Virus record (IMG/VR): IMGVR_UViG_3300027763_000001
Span: 30,462-94,461 of that record
DNA: 64,000 bases
Direction: 5' to 3' (one strand)
Origin: a virus
Part shown: piece after piece, positions 33,773 through 40,117 of the stretch
Numbering within the stretch: the stretch's first letter is position 1
How the letters are laid out: the number at the start of each line of letters is the position of its first letter
Translations under genes and position numbers: made by a program
The notes under the pieces: generated by a model
The model's input: the letters and a program-made list of their open reading frames with translations, nothing else
The model's database searches: none
What the model was told of the DNA's origin: nothing

Positions 33773-33880
33773 ATGGCCATGACGATTGTACGCACACTGA
33801 ACGCTTTAGACGGGGTCATCGCTGCCCTTGTCTCCGGTTGGCGATTCCTGATCGACATCCTGTTTCCGGTTCCGTTCTGA
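33773..33880 (+). CDS. 35-residue peptide, first early gene
   Basis: The peptide MAMTIVRTLNALDGVIAALV ... FLIDILFPVPF is mostly hydrophobic and may be a short membrane or amphipathic helix. The frame is short, but its ATG sits exactly 8 nt after the conserved leader hairpin, as in three other genes, and a terminator hairpin follows 6 nt after its stop. Those flanking elements are the main evidence that it is expressed. Function is unknown; a host-directed early peptide is plausible. Confidence 0.5.
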   Translation: MAMTIVRTLNALDGVIAALVSGWRFLIDILFPVPF

Positions 33881-33886
33881 CCTGCT

Positions 33887-33918
33887 CCCCTCCTGGCATT
33901 GCTGGGAGGGGATTTCTT
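33887..33918 (+). terminator. Intrinsic terminator-like hairpin
   Basis: The stem CCCCTCC/GGAGGGG has an 11-nt loop and is followed by ATTTCTT. The loop begins TGGC, as in the hairpins at 34180, 34523 and 35812, so these terminators look related. It lies between the 35-residue gene and the next leader hairpin. Confidence 0.7.
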
Positions 33919-33932
33919 CGTGTCCTCTATTC

Positions 33933-33957
33933 CCCGTGCATCTCACGGGCTACCGCT
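33933..33957 (+). promoter_or_regulatory. RBS-occluding leader hairpin, copy 2
   Basis: The stem CCCGTG/CACGGG (33933-33938 and 33944-33949) has loop CATCT; 8 nt (CTACCGCT) follow before GTG 33958. The loop carries the GTGCAT core in the form GTGCATCTC. The right arm supplies the GGG ribosome-binding bases. Confidence 0.6.
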
Positions 33958-34164
33958 GTGCTCACCACTCGTCAGTTCACCTGGCTCTACGCAGGCTTGA
34001 CAGTTTTGTTCCTTGCGATCATCGCTGTCGGGGCCATCGTTGTGCCGCTTCAACTTGAGAAAGCTGTTACGCAGCAGTGTCTCACCCGGGACTGGCCGGC
34101 CGACAAGGCTGTCGCTACTGAGGCCTGGTGCAAGGGCAACGGCTATCAGGTCGGCAGGGGCTGA
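33958..34164 (+). CDS. Small single-span membrane protein
   Basis: 68 aa from GTG 33958, chosen because the leader hairpin lies 8 nt upstream; the frame extends further 5' but that part is unconvincing. One clear transmembrane segment (TWLYAGLTVLFLAIIAVGAI, residues about 8-30) is followed by a short periplasmic-type tail with two Cys (QQCLTRDW, EAWCKGNGYQ) that could form a disulfide. An early phage membrane protein, possibly for superinfection exclusion or membrane takeover, is inferred. Confidence 0.65.
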   Translation: MLTTRQFTWLYAGLTVLFLAIIAVGAIVVPLQLEKAVTQQCLTRDWPADKAVATEAWCKGNGYQVGRG

Positions 34165-34179
34165 ACCCTGCTTCCACTC

Positions 34180-34204
34180 CCCCTCTGGCTACTGGTCGGA
34201 GGGG
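34180..34204 (+). terminator. Terminator-like hairpin
   Basis: CCCCTCTGG pairs with TCGGAGGGG (G-U pairs included) around loop CTACTGG. The following T-stretch is weak (TTACCTC). It has the same TGGC-containing design as neighbouring hairpins. Confidence 0.5.
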
Positions 34205-34223
34205 TTACCTCGCGTCCTCCACT

Positions 34224-34249
34224 CCCCGTGCATTTTCGGGGTCACCGAC
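34224..34249 (+). promoter_or_regulatory. RBS-occluding leader hairpin, copy 3
   Basis: The stem CCCCG/CGGGG (34224-34228 and 34237-34241) with loop TGCATTTT is identical to copy 1, and TCACCGAC (8 nt) precedes ATG 34250. The identity with copy 1 extends through CGAC-ATG. Confidence 0.65.
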
Positions 34250-34516
34250 ATGCCTGAGAGCGCCCTTTATTTACTATCCCAGCGCCTGCGGCTGCTGGCT
34301 CGCCGTGACGTCCTGGTCTCCCCCGCCGGGGACCACGTCTCTGGCGCCATCCGGCAGCACTTCGAGCGCGCCTTCCAGCAGACGTCCGCGTTGCTCGACC
34401 TGGTGGTCGACGGCGACCAGCTGCAGGATTCAGACCTGCGCTGGCTGAGGCGGGCGCAAGCCCGAGTCGAGCGCTTGCGACCGCATGTGCGGGAGCTGGA
34501 GCACCAATCGGTTTAA
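34250..34516 (+). CDS. Small helical early protein
   Basis: 88 aa (MPESALYLLSQRLRLLARRD ... ARVERLRPHVRELEHQSV). It is Arg/Leu-rich and predicted all-helical, with a long C-terminal coiled-coil-like segment. ATG 34250 lies 8 nt after the conserved hairpin. No family is recognised. It may act on a host protein or DNA through its basic helices, but no function is assigned. Confidence 0.65.
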   Translation: MPESALYLLSQRLRLLARRDVLVSPAGDHVSGAIRQHFERAFQQTSALLDLVVDGDQLQDSDLRWLRRAQARVERLRPHVRELEHQSV

Positions 34517-34522
34517 GTCTTT

Positions 34523-34549
34523 CCCCTGTCTGGCACTGCCGGGCAGGGG
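34523..34549 (+). terminator. Terminator-like hairpin
   Basis: The stem CCCCTG/CAGGGG has an extended internal TCTGG/CCGGG pairing and is followed by TCTTCTCGTG. The tail sequence CTTC(T)CGTG also follows the hairpins at 33887 and 36408. Confidence 0.6.
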
Positions 34550-34569
34550 TCTTCTCGTGCACTCTTTGC

Positions 34570-34595
34570 CCCGTGCATTTTCACGGGCTGCCGCG
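34570..34595 (+). promoter_or_regulatory. RBS-occluding leader hairpin, copy 4
   Basis: The stem CCCGTG/CACGGG (34570-34575 and 34582-34587) has loop CATTTT; CTGCCGCG (8 nt) separates it from ATG 34596. It combines the stem of copy 2 with the loop of copies 1 and 3, and the covariation supports a functional RNA fold. Confidence 0.65.
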
Positions 34596-34841
34596 ATGGA
34601 TCATCCGATCGCTACTTTCGAAGAAGGACTGGCCTTGGCCCGCCGCCAAGCGCGGGTGTTCAAGGCTATGGGCTTCGACGGCCTGGTCTGCCCCAAGCGG
34701 AGCCAGGGCCGCATCGAACTTTTGGCCGCGAAGCCAAATTCGCGCACAACAGTTCACCTCACGTTTACCCCCAACGGAGTGGAGGTGGAAACCCTGCCAA
34801 CCGGCAGCCTGGCCAAGGCGCGAGTGTTGGCGGAAGCTTAG
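34596..34841 (+). CDS. Small early protein
   Basis: 81 aa (MDHPIATFEEGLALARRQAR...). Helices fill the first third, then a beta section (RIELLAAKPNSRTTVHLTFT) is followed by a short helix. The size and alpha/beta layout fit many unassigned phage early proteins. The start is fixed by the leader hairpin 8 nt upstream, and a strong terminator follows 24 nt after the stop. Confidence 0.65.
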   Translation: MDHPIATFEEGLALARRQARVFKAMGFDGLVCPKRSQGRIELLAAKPNSRTTVHLTFTPNGVEVETLPTGSLAKARVLAEA

Positions 34842-34864
34842 TCCTGCAGCCTGTGCCATGATCT

Positions 34865-34896
34865 CCCCGTCCTGCAGTTTGCGGGGCGGGGTTTTT
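34865..34896 (+). terminator. Strong intrinsic terminator
   Basis: CCCCGTCC pairs with GGGGCGGGG-type bases (outer CCCCG/CGGGG; one G-U) and is followed directly by TTTTT. It ends the fourth early cassette. Confidence 0.75.
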
Positions 34897-34920
34897 CACT
34901 GTCCTTCGACTCAATCTTTT

Positions 34921-35109
34921 GTGGCACGCTCTTTTGGCGGTCTCTTGCTAGTTGCCGTGGCCCTCGGCTACACCGCTGTGCTCGTGCATATCGGTCTGGG
35001 GGCTATCCCCGCTGCCGAGCGACTCCATGACGCGGCCGCCTGCCGCGCACAGGAAGGCCTGCCCACCGTGGGGCACGAGCGCCAGCTCCACTGCCGGGGG
35101 CTGCGGTGA
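34921..35109 (+). CDS. Small membrane protein
   Basis: 62 aa from GTG 34921. A transmembrane segment near the N-terminus (GGLLLVAVALGYTAVLVHIG) is followed by a short soluble tail with two Cys (AAACRAQEG, LHCRGLR). This is the same layout as the 33958 protein (one span plus a two-Cys tail), though sequence similarity is low. The start is chosen for the span and the preceding A+T-rich leader; the longer upstream frame overlaps the previous gene. Its stop overlaps the next GTG. Confidence 0.55.
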   Translation: MARSFGGLLLVAVALGYTAVLVHIGLGAIPAAERLHDAAACRAQEGLPTVGHERQLHCRGLR

Positions 35110-35291
35110 TTGACTGCAGCCACTACACATTTGAGCTATACCACGTCGGCTCTCCTAAGCCCCTTCGCACGAAGGTGATCATCACCCGCAAGGGCGTTGA
35201 CCAGGCGACTGCCGAGCTGCCAGCTCTTACTGCTGAATACCGGTGGCAGCTGGTGGCTATTAAGGGGCCGGCTGCCCGTTTCCTCTCTTAA
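35106..35291 (+). CDS. Small hypothetical protein
   Basis: 61 aa (GTG start overlapping the previous stop, GTGA). The sequence MIDCSHYTFELYHVGSPKPL ... WQLVAIKGPAARFLS is beta-rich and compact. No family is recognised. It lies in the early small-gene run and is translationally coupled to the membrane protein before it. Confidence 0.5.
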   Translation: MIDCSHYTFELYHVGSPKPLRTKVIITRKGVDQATAELPALTAEYRWQLVAIKGPAARFLS

Positions 35292-35303
35292 CCCTTCTTT
35301 CAC

Positions 35304-35495
35304 ATGTTCTCCATTTCCAACGGCGGCATGGCCGGCCGCATCGGCAACTTTGTCTGGTGCAACGGGTCGGACATGCTCGTCGATCGCTACGACAACTCCT
35401 TGCTCACCGGCGTCGACCGCTTTGGGGCCTGCTGGCTGCTCCCTCCCGAGCAGGCTGACACCTTCTGCCGGTGGATGCGGATCATTTTTGATTGA
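35304..35495 (+). CDS. Small hypothetical protein
   Basis: 63 aa (MFSISNGGMAGRIGNFVWCN...) with Cys, Trp and aromatic residues spread along the chain (FGACWLLPPEQADTFCRWMR). It starts 12 nt after the previous stop. No family is recognised. Confidence 0.5.
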   Translation: MFSISNGGMAGRIGNFVWCNGSDMLVDRYDNSLLTGVDRFGACWLLPPEQADTFCRWMRIIFD

Positions 35496-35561
35496 CCCGC
35501 ACATCCTGACCCATCCCGCCCGCCGGGACTTCCCGGCAATCCATCCCATTGCCTTTACCCC

Positions 35562-35771
35562 GTGACCAACATGTACCGCGTCGAAGCCCACAACGGTCAA
35601 ACCTGGGCCGATGGCGTCCGCTTCAACAGAAACACACAAGTGCCCGAGTTTTGCCGTCTGGCCAGAGCTGATCAGTTCGGCGATCCCCGAGACGCTCTGC
35701 GGTTCCGCCAGCAAGCGGCCAGGCTTTGCGGGGGCACCTTGCGCGTTGCCAGGGTGCCTGCTGATACCTGA
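35562..35771 (+). CDS. Small hypothetical protein
   Basis: 69 aa from GTG 35562; ATG 35571 is an equally good start giving MYRVEAHNGQTWADGVRF. Alternating beta strands are followed by an Arg-rich helix (DPRDALRFRQQAARLC). It is followed by a strong terminator 40 nt downstream. No family is recognised. Confidence 0.5.
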   Translation: MTNMYRVEAHNGQTWADGVRFNRNTQVPEFCRLARADQFGDPRDALRFRQQAARLCGGTLRVARVPADT

Positions 35772-35811
35772 CCCCAACCCGCCAGGCGCCGTGAGCCTGG
35801 CCCACACCTCT

Positions 35812-35844
35812 CCCCCTCTGGCCACCGGCTGGAGGGGGTTTTTT
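35812..35844 (+). terminator. Strong intrinsic terminator
   Basis: The stem CCCCCTC/GAGGGGG has a TGGCCACCGGCTG-type loop and is followed by six T. It separates the first early block from the SSB-like transcription unit. Confidence 0.85.
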
Positions 35845-35861
35845 ACTGCGCAGCTGCGGCT

Positions 35862-35892
35862 GTGCATCTTTTTCGTCCCTGTGGAAGCAGGG
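35862..35892 (+). promoter_or_regulatory. GTGCATCTTTTT leader plus hairpin before SSB-like gene
   Basis: GTGCATCTTTTT (35862-35873) is followed by the hairpin CCCTG-TGGAAG-CAGGG (35877-35892), 12 nt before the ATG. It is a relaxed version of the leaders at 33747-34595, with the GTGCAT-T(n) word before rather than inside the stem. Confidence 0.5.
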
Positions 35893-35904
35893 CTCACGTT
35901 TCCC

Positions 35905-36381
35905 ATGACCAGTCCAACTTCAACTACAACTAAGGCTGCTCTTTCTAACGAGCTGGAAATCTTCCAGGCCCGTGTGGCCTCACTGGAGGACCAGATCAGC
36001 ACCATGGAGCAGTGCGAGGTCCGCACCACCGTGTGGATCAACGACCGCATCACGACCGACACCACCCGCTCTGGCAAGAACCTGGTCAGATTCTCCGGAC
36101 AGAAGTCCGCCAGGAACCAGGACGGCACCCGCGTGTACGGTGCCTACTGGAACTTCGTCGCCTATGGCGACATGGCCGATCGCTTCGCCGAGCTGGCCGC
36201 CGACAACCAGAAGCTGGTGACCATCACCGCCTTCGAAAGCCCCTGGACGAACGGGGCGCGCAAGAGCGACTTCGTCGTCTTGAGCATCACCCCCTTCGCC
36301 CGTCCCGAAGCCGCCCCCGCCAGCGAGTCCGGCCCGGCTGAGAACTACGGAGACACCCACGGCGACGACATTCCGTTCTGA
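35905..36381 (+). CDS. Single-stranded DNA-binding (SSB-like) protein
   Basis: 158 aa from ATG 35905 (MTSPTSTTTKAALSNELEIF). A beta-rich OB-fold-like region spans about residues 35-125 (VRTTVWINDRITTDTTRSGK; FVAYGDMADRFAEL; LVTITAFESPW), with aromatic residues suited to ssDNA stacking. The protein ends in an acidic tail GDDIPF, almost identical to the SSB C-terminal tip that recruits replication and repair proteins. A short helical N-terminal extension precedes the fold. It heads its own unit between two terminators. A second, different SSB-type gene lies at 59141. Confidence 0.7.
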   Translation: MTSPTSTTTKAALSNELEIFQARVASLEDQISTMEQCEVRTTVWINDRITTDTTRSGKNLVRFSGQKSARNQDGTRVYGAYWNFVAYGDMADRFAELAADNQKLVTITAFESPWTNGARKSDFVVLSITPFARPEAAPASESGPAENYGDTHGDDIPF

Positions 36382-36407
36382 TTCCCCCGCCCCGCAGGGC
36401 GCACCCT

Positions 36408-36435
36408 GGGGCCCTGGTATTGCCGGGGCCCCTTT
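36408..36435 (+). terminator. Intrinsic terminator
   Basis: GGGGCCC/GGGCCCC with a TGGTATTGCCG-type loop, followed by TTTCTTCGTG. The same T-rich tail follows the hairpin at 33887. It ends the SSB-like unit. Confidence 0.8.
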
Positions 36436-36441
36436 CTTCGT

Positions 36442-36471
36442 GCGACAGTGCGCGTTGTTGACCACTGTTGC
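36442..36471. repeat. Imperfect inverted repeat in leader
   Basis: GCGACAGTG and CACTGTTGC pair at 8 of 9 positions around a 12-nt loop, directly after the terminator and before the 36515 gene. It could be a leader hairpin or an operator. Confidence 0.45.
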
Positions 36472-36514
36472 ACGCCCTTTACCTACCGAGACACAAGTGG
36501 CCTTCCTTCTTGCT

Positions 36515-36895
36515 ATGCCCAAACTCAAACTGCCCGCCGGTCAGCGCCTGGCTCAGGTCCTGGCGGGCGTCATCACTGTCGCTTTTTGGGTCTACGCCGC
36601 CGGGCGCTTCGCCCGCATCGGCTACGAATGGGCCCGCCCCCGCGTTGCCAAGGCGCTACATGCGTTGGCGATCGCCCTCGACGGAGGGCTGGCTTACCCG
36701 GACCAGCCGGAGCCGGATAGCGAGGCCGAGCTTCTTTGTGACTTCGGGACTCCGATGTACCGCAACGGCGTATCGGCGAGCTACGACCCCCCTGTTGCTG
36801 GCACCTTGTACCGCATGGCCACTGGGGAGCTGATCGCTTCTTCTCGCCCCCGCGCCCGCCAACGCAGGTCCCGGGCCGCTGCGGAGGCGACATGA
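36515..36895 (+). CDS. Small protein with one membrane-like segment
   Basis: 126 aa from ATG 36515 (MPKLKLPAGQRLAQVLAGVI...). A hydrophobic stretch (QVLAGVITVAFWVYAAGRFA, about 13-33) is followed by an amphipathic helix and an Arg-rich C-terminus (RPRARQRRSRAAAEAT). No family is recognised. The stop overlaps the next ATG (ATGA). Confidence 0.55.
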   Translation: MPKLKLPAGQRLAQVLAGVITVAFWVYAAGRFARIGYEWARPRVAKALHALAIALDGGLAYPDQPEPDSEAELLCDFGTPMYRNGVSASYDPPVAGTLYRMATGELIASSRPRARQRRSRAAAEAT

Positions 36896-37203
36896 CCAGA
36901 GCCTCGCGCAGTCTCCGTTTCGCGGACGACCTCGCTAAGAACCCGGTCACTTGGCCGGGGCTCTACCCCCGGTACGGGGTGACCAGCGACGGGCAGGCGC
37001 TCTGCCCCGACTGCTGCCGGGCGGAGCGCTCGTTGATCGGCACCACCACCGGCTCTGACGGCTGGTGCATCCTCGACACTTCCGCCGCCTGGGGCGACTG
37101 CGACATCAGCTGCAGCAACTGCAGCGCAGCGATTTTCGAGGCCGCCGCCGACGCCATCGCTGGACCTCTTGTTCCGCAACTAAGCCTATGGAAACACTCT
37201 TAA
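36892..37203 (+). CDS. Small zinc-finger-like protein
   Basis: 103 aa. Two cysteine pairs, CPDC (about 38-41) and CSNC (about 73-76), lie about 33 residues apart, the usual spacing of a treble-clef or zinc-ribbon site. The chain is otherwise Ala/Asp/Ser-rich. The start overlaps the previous stop and its last 16 nt overlap the exonuclease gene. It is one of at least five Cys-pair small proteins in the early region. Confidence 0.6.
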   Translation: MTRASRSLRFADDLAKNPVTWPGLYPRYGVTSDGQALCPDCCRAERSLIGTTTGSDGWCILDTSAAWGDCDISCSNCSAAIFEAAADAIAGPLVPQLSLWKHS

Positions 37204-37904
37204 TCGTCGACGTCGAGAGCACCGGCCTTGACCCCAGAAAGGACGCCCTGATCGAGGTCGGGGCCGTCCTGTTTGACATCAAACACCGGGCCGTCACGCA
37301 CCAATTCTCGGCCCTGCTGCCTACTCCGGTGAAGAACTCCGCTGAGCCCCTCAACGGGATCCCCGACCTTCTGCTGGAATCGAGCGTGGTCCATCGGCTG
37401 GACGGATGGGAGACCTGCTGCCTGCAGAGCTTTTACGACAAGGCCGATGCAGTGCTTGCGCACAAAGTCTCTTTCGACCGTCCGTGGCTGGAGCCGCTGC
37501 TCCGGACTGACGACAAGGGACAGCCCCGCAACTGGCCCCTCAAACCCTGGATCTGCACCCTGCAGGACGTCCGGTGGGCGTGCCCCGGACTCAAGGCCAA
37601 CCCGTCGCTGACCCGCCTGGCCCTGGCCCACGGCGTGCCGGTGTGGGCCGCCCACCGGGCCCTCACCGACTGCACTTACCTGGCCCAGGTGCTCGCCACC
37701 CGGGAAGACTTGCCCGGGCTGCTGCTGGATGCCCAGGCGCCCAAGGCCTTGTATTCAGCCGCAGTTCCCTACGAGCAGCGGCAGCTGGCCAAGGATGCCG
37801 GCTTCCTGTGGGAAGGCCATGACGTCCCAAAGGCCTGGACACGATGGCTGCGCGAGGACGAGATCTTCGGCCTGCCTTTCAAGGTGGCTCGTGTCGCTAG
37901 ATGA
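37188..37904 (+). CDS. DnaQ-like 3'-5' exonuclease
   Basis: 238 aa from ATG 37188. The DEDDh motifs are intact: Exo I D8-V-E10 (VDVESTGLD), Exo II around D97 (KVSFDRPWL), and Exo III H156 and D161 (AHRALTDCTYL). It would remove nucleotides from 3' ends for proofreading or nucleic-acid turnover; no polymerase gene lies adjacent. The C-terminal 50 residues (PYEQRQLAKDAGFLWEG ... KAWTRWL) form a small extra module of the kind found in proteins carrying an A-K-x-A/L-G-F/A-x-W motif, possibly a substrate- or partner-binding domain. It overlaps both neighbours. Confidence 0.85.
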   Translation: METLLIVDVESTGLDPRKDALIEVGAVLFDIKHRAVTHQFSALLPTPVKNSAEPLNGIPDLLLESSVVHRLDGWETCCLQSFYDKADAVLAHKVSFDRPWLEPLLRTDDKGQPRNWPLKPWICTLQDVRWACPGLKANPSLTRLALAHGVPVWAAHRALTDCTYLAQVLATREDLPGLLLDAQAPKALYSAAVPYEQRQLAKDAGFLWEGHDVPKAWTRWLREDEIFGLPFKVARVAR

Positions 37905-38097
37905 ACCCCTCTACCTCGGCGACCTCTCCGCCGTGGACCCCGCCTACAGCCGCCACATGGTCTGCCACGAGTGCAATGTCTCGTGGACCGGGTGCTGGGA
38001 CAACTTCCAGTGCCCGCGCTGTGGCGAAGGTGATCTTCCCTCTTCCGACCTCCTGTTCCCTTCCCATGACACAAGACGAACTTTGGAACCTAGCTGA
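37891..38097 (+). CDS. Small zinc-ribbon protein
   Basis: 68 aa from GTG 37891 (MSLDEPLYLGDLSAVDPAYS...). CHEC (about 25-28) and CPRC (about 41-44) form a classical four-Cys zinc ribbon. It overlaps the exonuclease by 14 nt and the next gene by 32 nt. Such minimal ribbons bind nucleic acid or protein partners; the target is unknown. Confidence 0.6.
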   Translation: MSLDEPLYLGDLSAVDPAYSRHMVCHECNVSWTGCWDNFQCPRCGEGDLPSSDLLFPSHDTRRTLEPS

Positions 38098-38269
38098 TTG
38101 CGCTGCTAATCGCGCGGTAGGAGCCTATTCAAGCGGTGACAAGGACAGGGCTAATCGCGAATTTGACACCGCTGAAATGTACCAGCGGCAGCATAGTTAT
38201 ACTTTAGCTGATTATCCCGGCGGCTTGCACACAGTACCTGCTCACTTAATCAAGAAGGCCCGTGGCTAG
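38066..38269 (+). CDS. Small hypothetical protein
   Basis: 67 aa (MTQDELWNLADCAANRAVGA...), helical, acidic at the N-terminus and basic at the C-terminus (HTVPAHLIKKARG). The leader is the pyrimidine-rich CTGTTCCCTTCCC directly before ATG, typical of early genes here. No family is recognised. Confidence 0.6.
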   Translation: MTQDELWNLADCAANRAVGAYSSGDKDRANREFDTAEMYQRQHSYTLADYPGGLHTVPAHLIKKARG

Positions 38270-38309
38270 CGCCAACAGAGATTGCGATTCTTTGCCAGCA
38301 CTCCCCCAG

Positions 38310-38879
38310 ATGAAGCAAGTCTCTTACGACGAGCTTGTGCTCTACCTTTACCCCCAAATTCGCCAACAGTTTCGACTCGGGCGAAGGCCACCAAGCGCGA
38401 CGCACATTGTCGTGTTCCAAGGAAATGGCCCGGTTCCCGACACCACCAGCACTGCGCTCATACCCGTTGGCCCAGGCCTCAGGTTCCCGTCCCTCGAGGC
38501 CGCCCGCTCCAGCAGCTACAGCGACTACACGGCTCACCCGCTGCACCCTGTCGCTTACTACAAGATCCCCGCGAAGCGTCGTCCATTCCCCTGGGCTGAC
38601 TGGTTCGACGGCCGCATGGCCATTCGGAGCCTGCCAGCCGAGTGCGTCGCCGAGTGCTCGGCACCGGAGGCCGATGCCAGCGAGGCCGTTGACCACTGGG
38701 TCAGGGATCTCCGCTTCAAGGCCCCGCCCTGGCTGGTGCGCGAGTACCTGCGCGGGGGCGGGGGCTATGAGCCCTCGCAGCTGGTCGACCACCAGGCGAA
38801 CCTGCGTCGCCTGCTTTGGTCCTGGGCATGCGACTGCCGCGAAGCCGGGGTCAGCATGTCTCTTTATCTTTCGCGCTGA
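38310..38879 (+). CDS. Early protein, paralogue of next gene
   Basis: 189 aa from ATG 38310 (MKQVSYDELVLYLYPQIRQQ...); a GTG at 38262 would extend it but overlaps the previous gene. Its first 85 residues align with the following protein (M-K/N-Q-V/I-S-Y ... S/G-A-T-x-x-V-x-F/L-F-x ... L-E-x-A-x-x-S-x). The C-terminal half (EAVDHWVRDLRFKAPPWLVR) is unique. No family is recognised. Tandem duplication followed by divergence is inferred. Confidence 0.6.
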   Translation: MKQVSYDELVLYLYPQIRQQFRLGRRPPSATHIVVFQGNGPVPDTTSTALIPVGPGLRFPSLEAARSSSYSDYTAHPLHPVAYYKIPAKRRPFPWADWFDGRMAIRSLPAECVAECSAPEADASEAVDHWVRDLRFKAPPWLVREYLRGGGGYEPSQLVDHQANLRRLLWSWACDCREAGVSMSLYLSR

Positions 38880-38911
38880 CCAATTCACCCGATGCCCCTC
38901 CCTTTCCTCAA

Positions 38912-39223
38912 ATGAATCAAATCTCCTACGCCGAGCCGGAAGCCCACTTCGATCCCGAACTACGCAATCGCCTCAGGTTCCTTGCCGACATCCCCGGCGC
39001 CACCGCGATGGTGCTGTTCCGGAACCAGATGATCGATTCGAGCAGCGCCGACACCTGCATTGCAAGGCTCGTTGGCCCCGAGCGCAGCTGCACGACCCTT
39101 GAGCAGGCATACGCCAGCCACCTTGGCGACCTGCCGTCTCAGCGGCAGCAGGCTGTTGCTCACTGCTTGCTGCCTGTTGTGGCCGCTCCCTCCGACGAGC
39201 AGGCCCGGGCGGCGGCGAGTTGA
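38912..39223 (+). CDS. Early protein, paralogue of previous gene
   Basis: 103 aa (MNQISYAEPEAHFDPELRNR...), colinear with the N-terminal part of the preceding 189-aa protein but lacking its C-terminal half. The leader before the ATG is CCCCTCCCTTTCCTCAA, with no Shine-Dalgarno. Function is unknown. Confidence 0.6.
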   Translation: MNQISYAEPEAHFDPELRNRLRFLADIPGATAMVLFRNQMIDSSSADTCIARLVGPERSCTTLEQAYASHLGDLPSQRQQAVAHCLLPVVAAPSDEQARAAAS

Positions 39224-39249
39224 GCTGATCCCTGTTTTGTTTGATTCCA

Positions 39250-39510
39250 ATGCGCCATCTATCCATCCGTTCCATCACCGTCAAAGGGCGAGCCGTTTTC
39301 CAGTGCTCCATCTGCAAAGCCTTCGGCTCGGGCGACTCTGTCACCGAGGAAGTCGCCCGCCCTAAAGAGATCGCAAGCATCAAGCCTGATCCCAGCGCTA
39401 TGCCTATCGGCTGGAGTTCTAGCTCCGGCAACGACGGGCGCGGCGATCATCTTGCTTTTAAGTGCCCGAACCGTCGGGACAGCTCCGCCATTCGCATGAT
39501 CAACCTATGA
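39250..39510 (+). CDS. Small Cys-containing hypothetical protein
   Basis: 86 aa from ATG 39250 (MRHLSIRSITVKGRAVFQCS...); TTG 39241 is an alternative. CSIC (about 19-22) and a single downstream Cys (FKCPNRRD) could be part of a zinc site. The beta-strand/turn pattern before CSIC resembles zinc ribbons. The stop overlaps the next ATG. Confidence 0.55.
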   Translation: MRHLSIRSITVKGRAVFQCSICKAFGSGDSVTEEVARPKEIASIKPDPSAMPIGWSSSSGNDGRGDHLAFKCPNRRDSSAIRMINL

Positions 39511-39884
39511 ACACTCTCCCCTACCCGCCCCAGCCCCCGTTCCCCGAGCCAACGATCACTCGGATGATCGCTGATCGCGCGGATCTTCACGTCAAGATCG
39601 ACGCCCTGCTGCTTGAGTTTTACCGGCAATACCCAAGGCTTAGGCTTGACGCGAACCTGCGCACTAGCTGGAAAGAGCTTTGCGTCGACATCAAGGCTTG
39701 CCTTGAGACGTCCACTGTCGGCCACGGCGATATGAACAGCGTTCATGGAGCAATTGGCCAGCTAGAGCGTGACATAGCCAAACTTCTTCACCCCTTTGCG
39801 AAGAAGTATCCTCAAGCAAGCCTGGCCTTGGCCTTTGACCACATCAATGGCGAATACCAGGCCATCGTCTCTTTGTGCTTCTGA
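39507..39884 (+). CDS. Helical hypothetical protein
   Basis: 125 aa (MNTLPYPPQPPFPEPTITRM...). The Pro-rich N-terminus is followed by helices (RADLHVKIDALLLEFYRQYP; AIGQLERDIAKLLHPFAKKY). It is translationally coupled to the preceding gene (ATGA overlap). No family is recognised. Confidence 0.6.
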   Translation: MNTLPYPPQPPFPEPTITRMIADRADLHVKIDALLLEFYRQYPRLRLDANLRTSWKELCVDIKACLETSTVGHGDMNSVHGAIGQLERDIAKLLHPFAKKYPQASLALAFDHINGEYQAIVSLCF

Positions 39885-39886
39885 TC

Positions 39887-40117
39887 ATGGCCACTCAACC
39901 TGTCAAGCTCGTCTACTTCAAGCGCAGCGGCAAGTTTTACGAGCAAGGTGGACTCCAAGTCGACGCGGATCTCCCGCTCTTCGAGATCTGGGACCACGTC
40001 CGCGCCCTCCGAGCCCGAGGCCGCCTGCCCGGCTTGATCGACGGGGCCGGCAAAGAGTTCATCGTCTCCGTCGACGCCCCGGGCCACCGCCACGAACACC
40101 CACACCTGCTGACGTGA
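39887..40117 (+). CDS. Small conserved phage-type protein
   Basis: 76 aa from ATG 39887 (MATQPVKLVYFKRSGKFYEQ...). The pattern K-L-V-Y-F-K-R-S-G-K-F-Y, then LPLFEIWDHVRALRARGRLPGL and F-I-V-S-V-D-A-P-G-H-x-H-x-H-P-H-L, looks like a recurring uncharacterised phage protein family. The His cluster at the C-terminus could bind metal. Its stop overlaps the next ATG (TGATG). Confidence 0.6.
   Translation: MATQPVKLVYFKRSGKFYEQGGLQVDADLPLFEIWDHVRALRARGRLPGLIDGAGKEFIVSVDAPGHRHEHPHLLT

Noticed and set aside
33765-33773. Second DnaA-box-like sequence TTATCGACA
   Set aside because: It is part of the conserved leader spacer before ATG 33773 and is explained by similarity to the other leaders.
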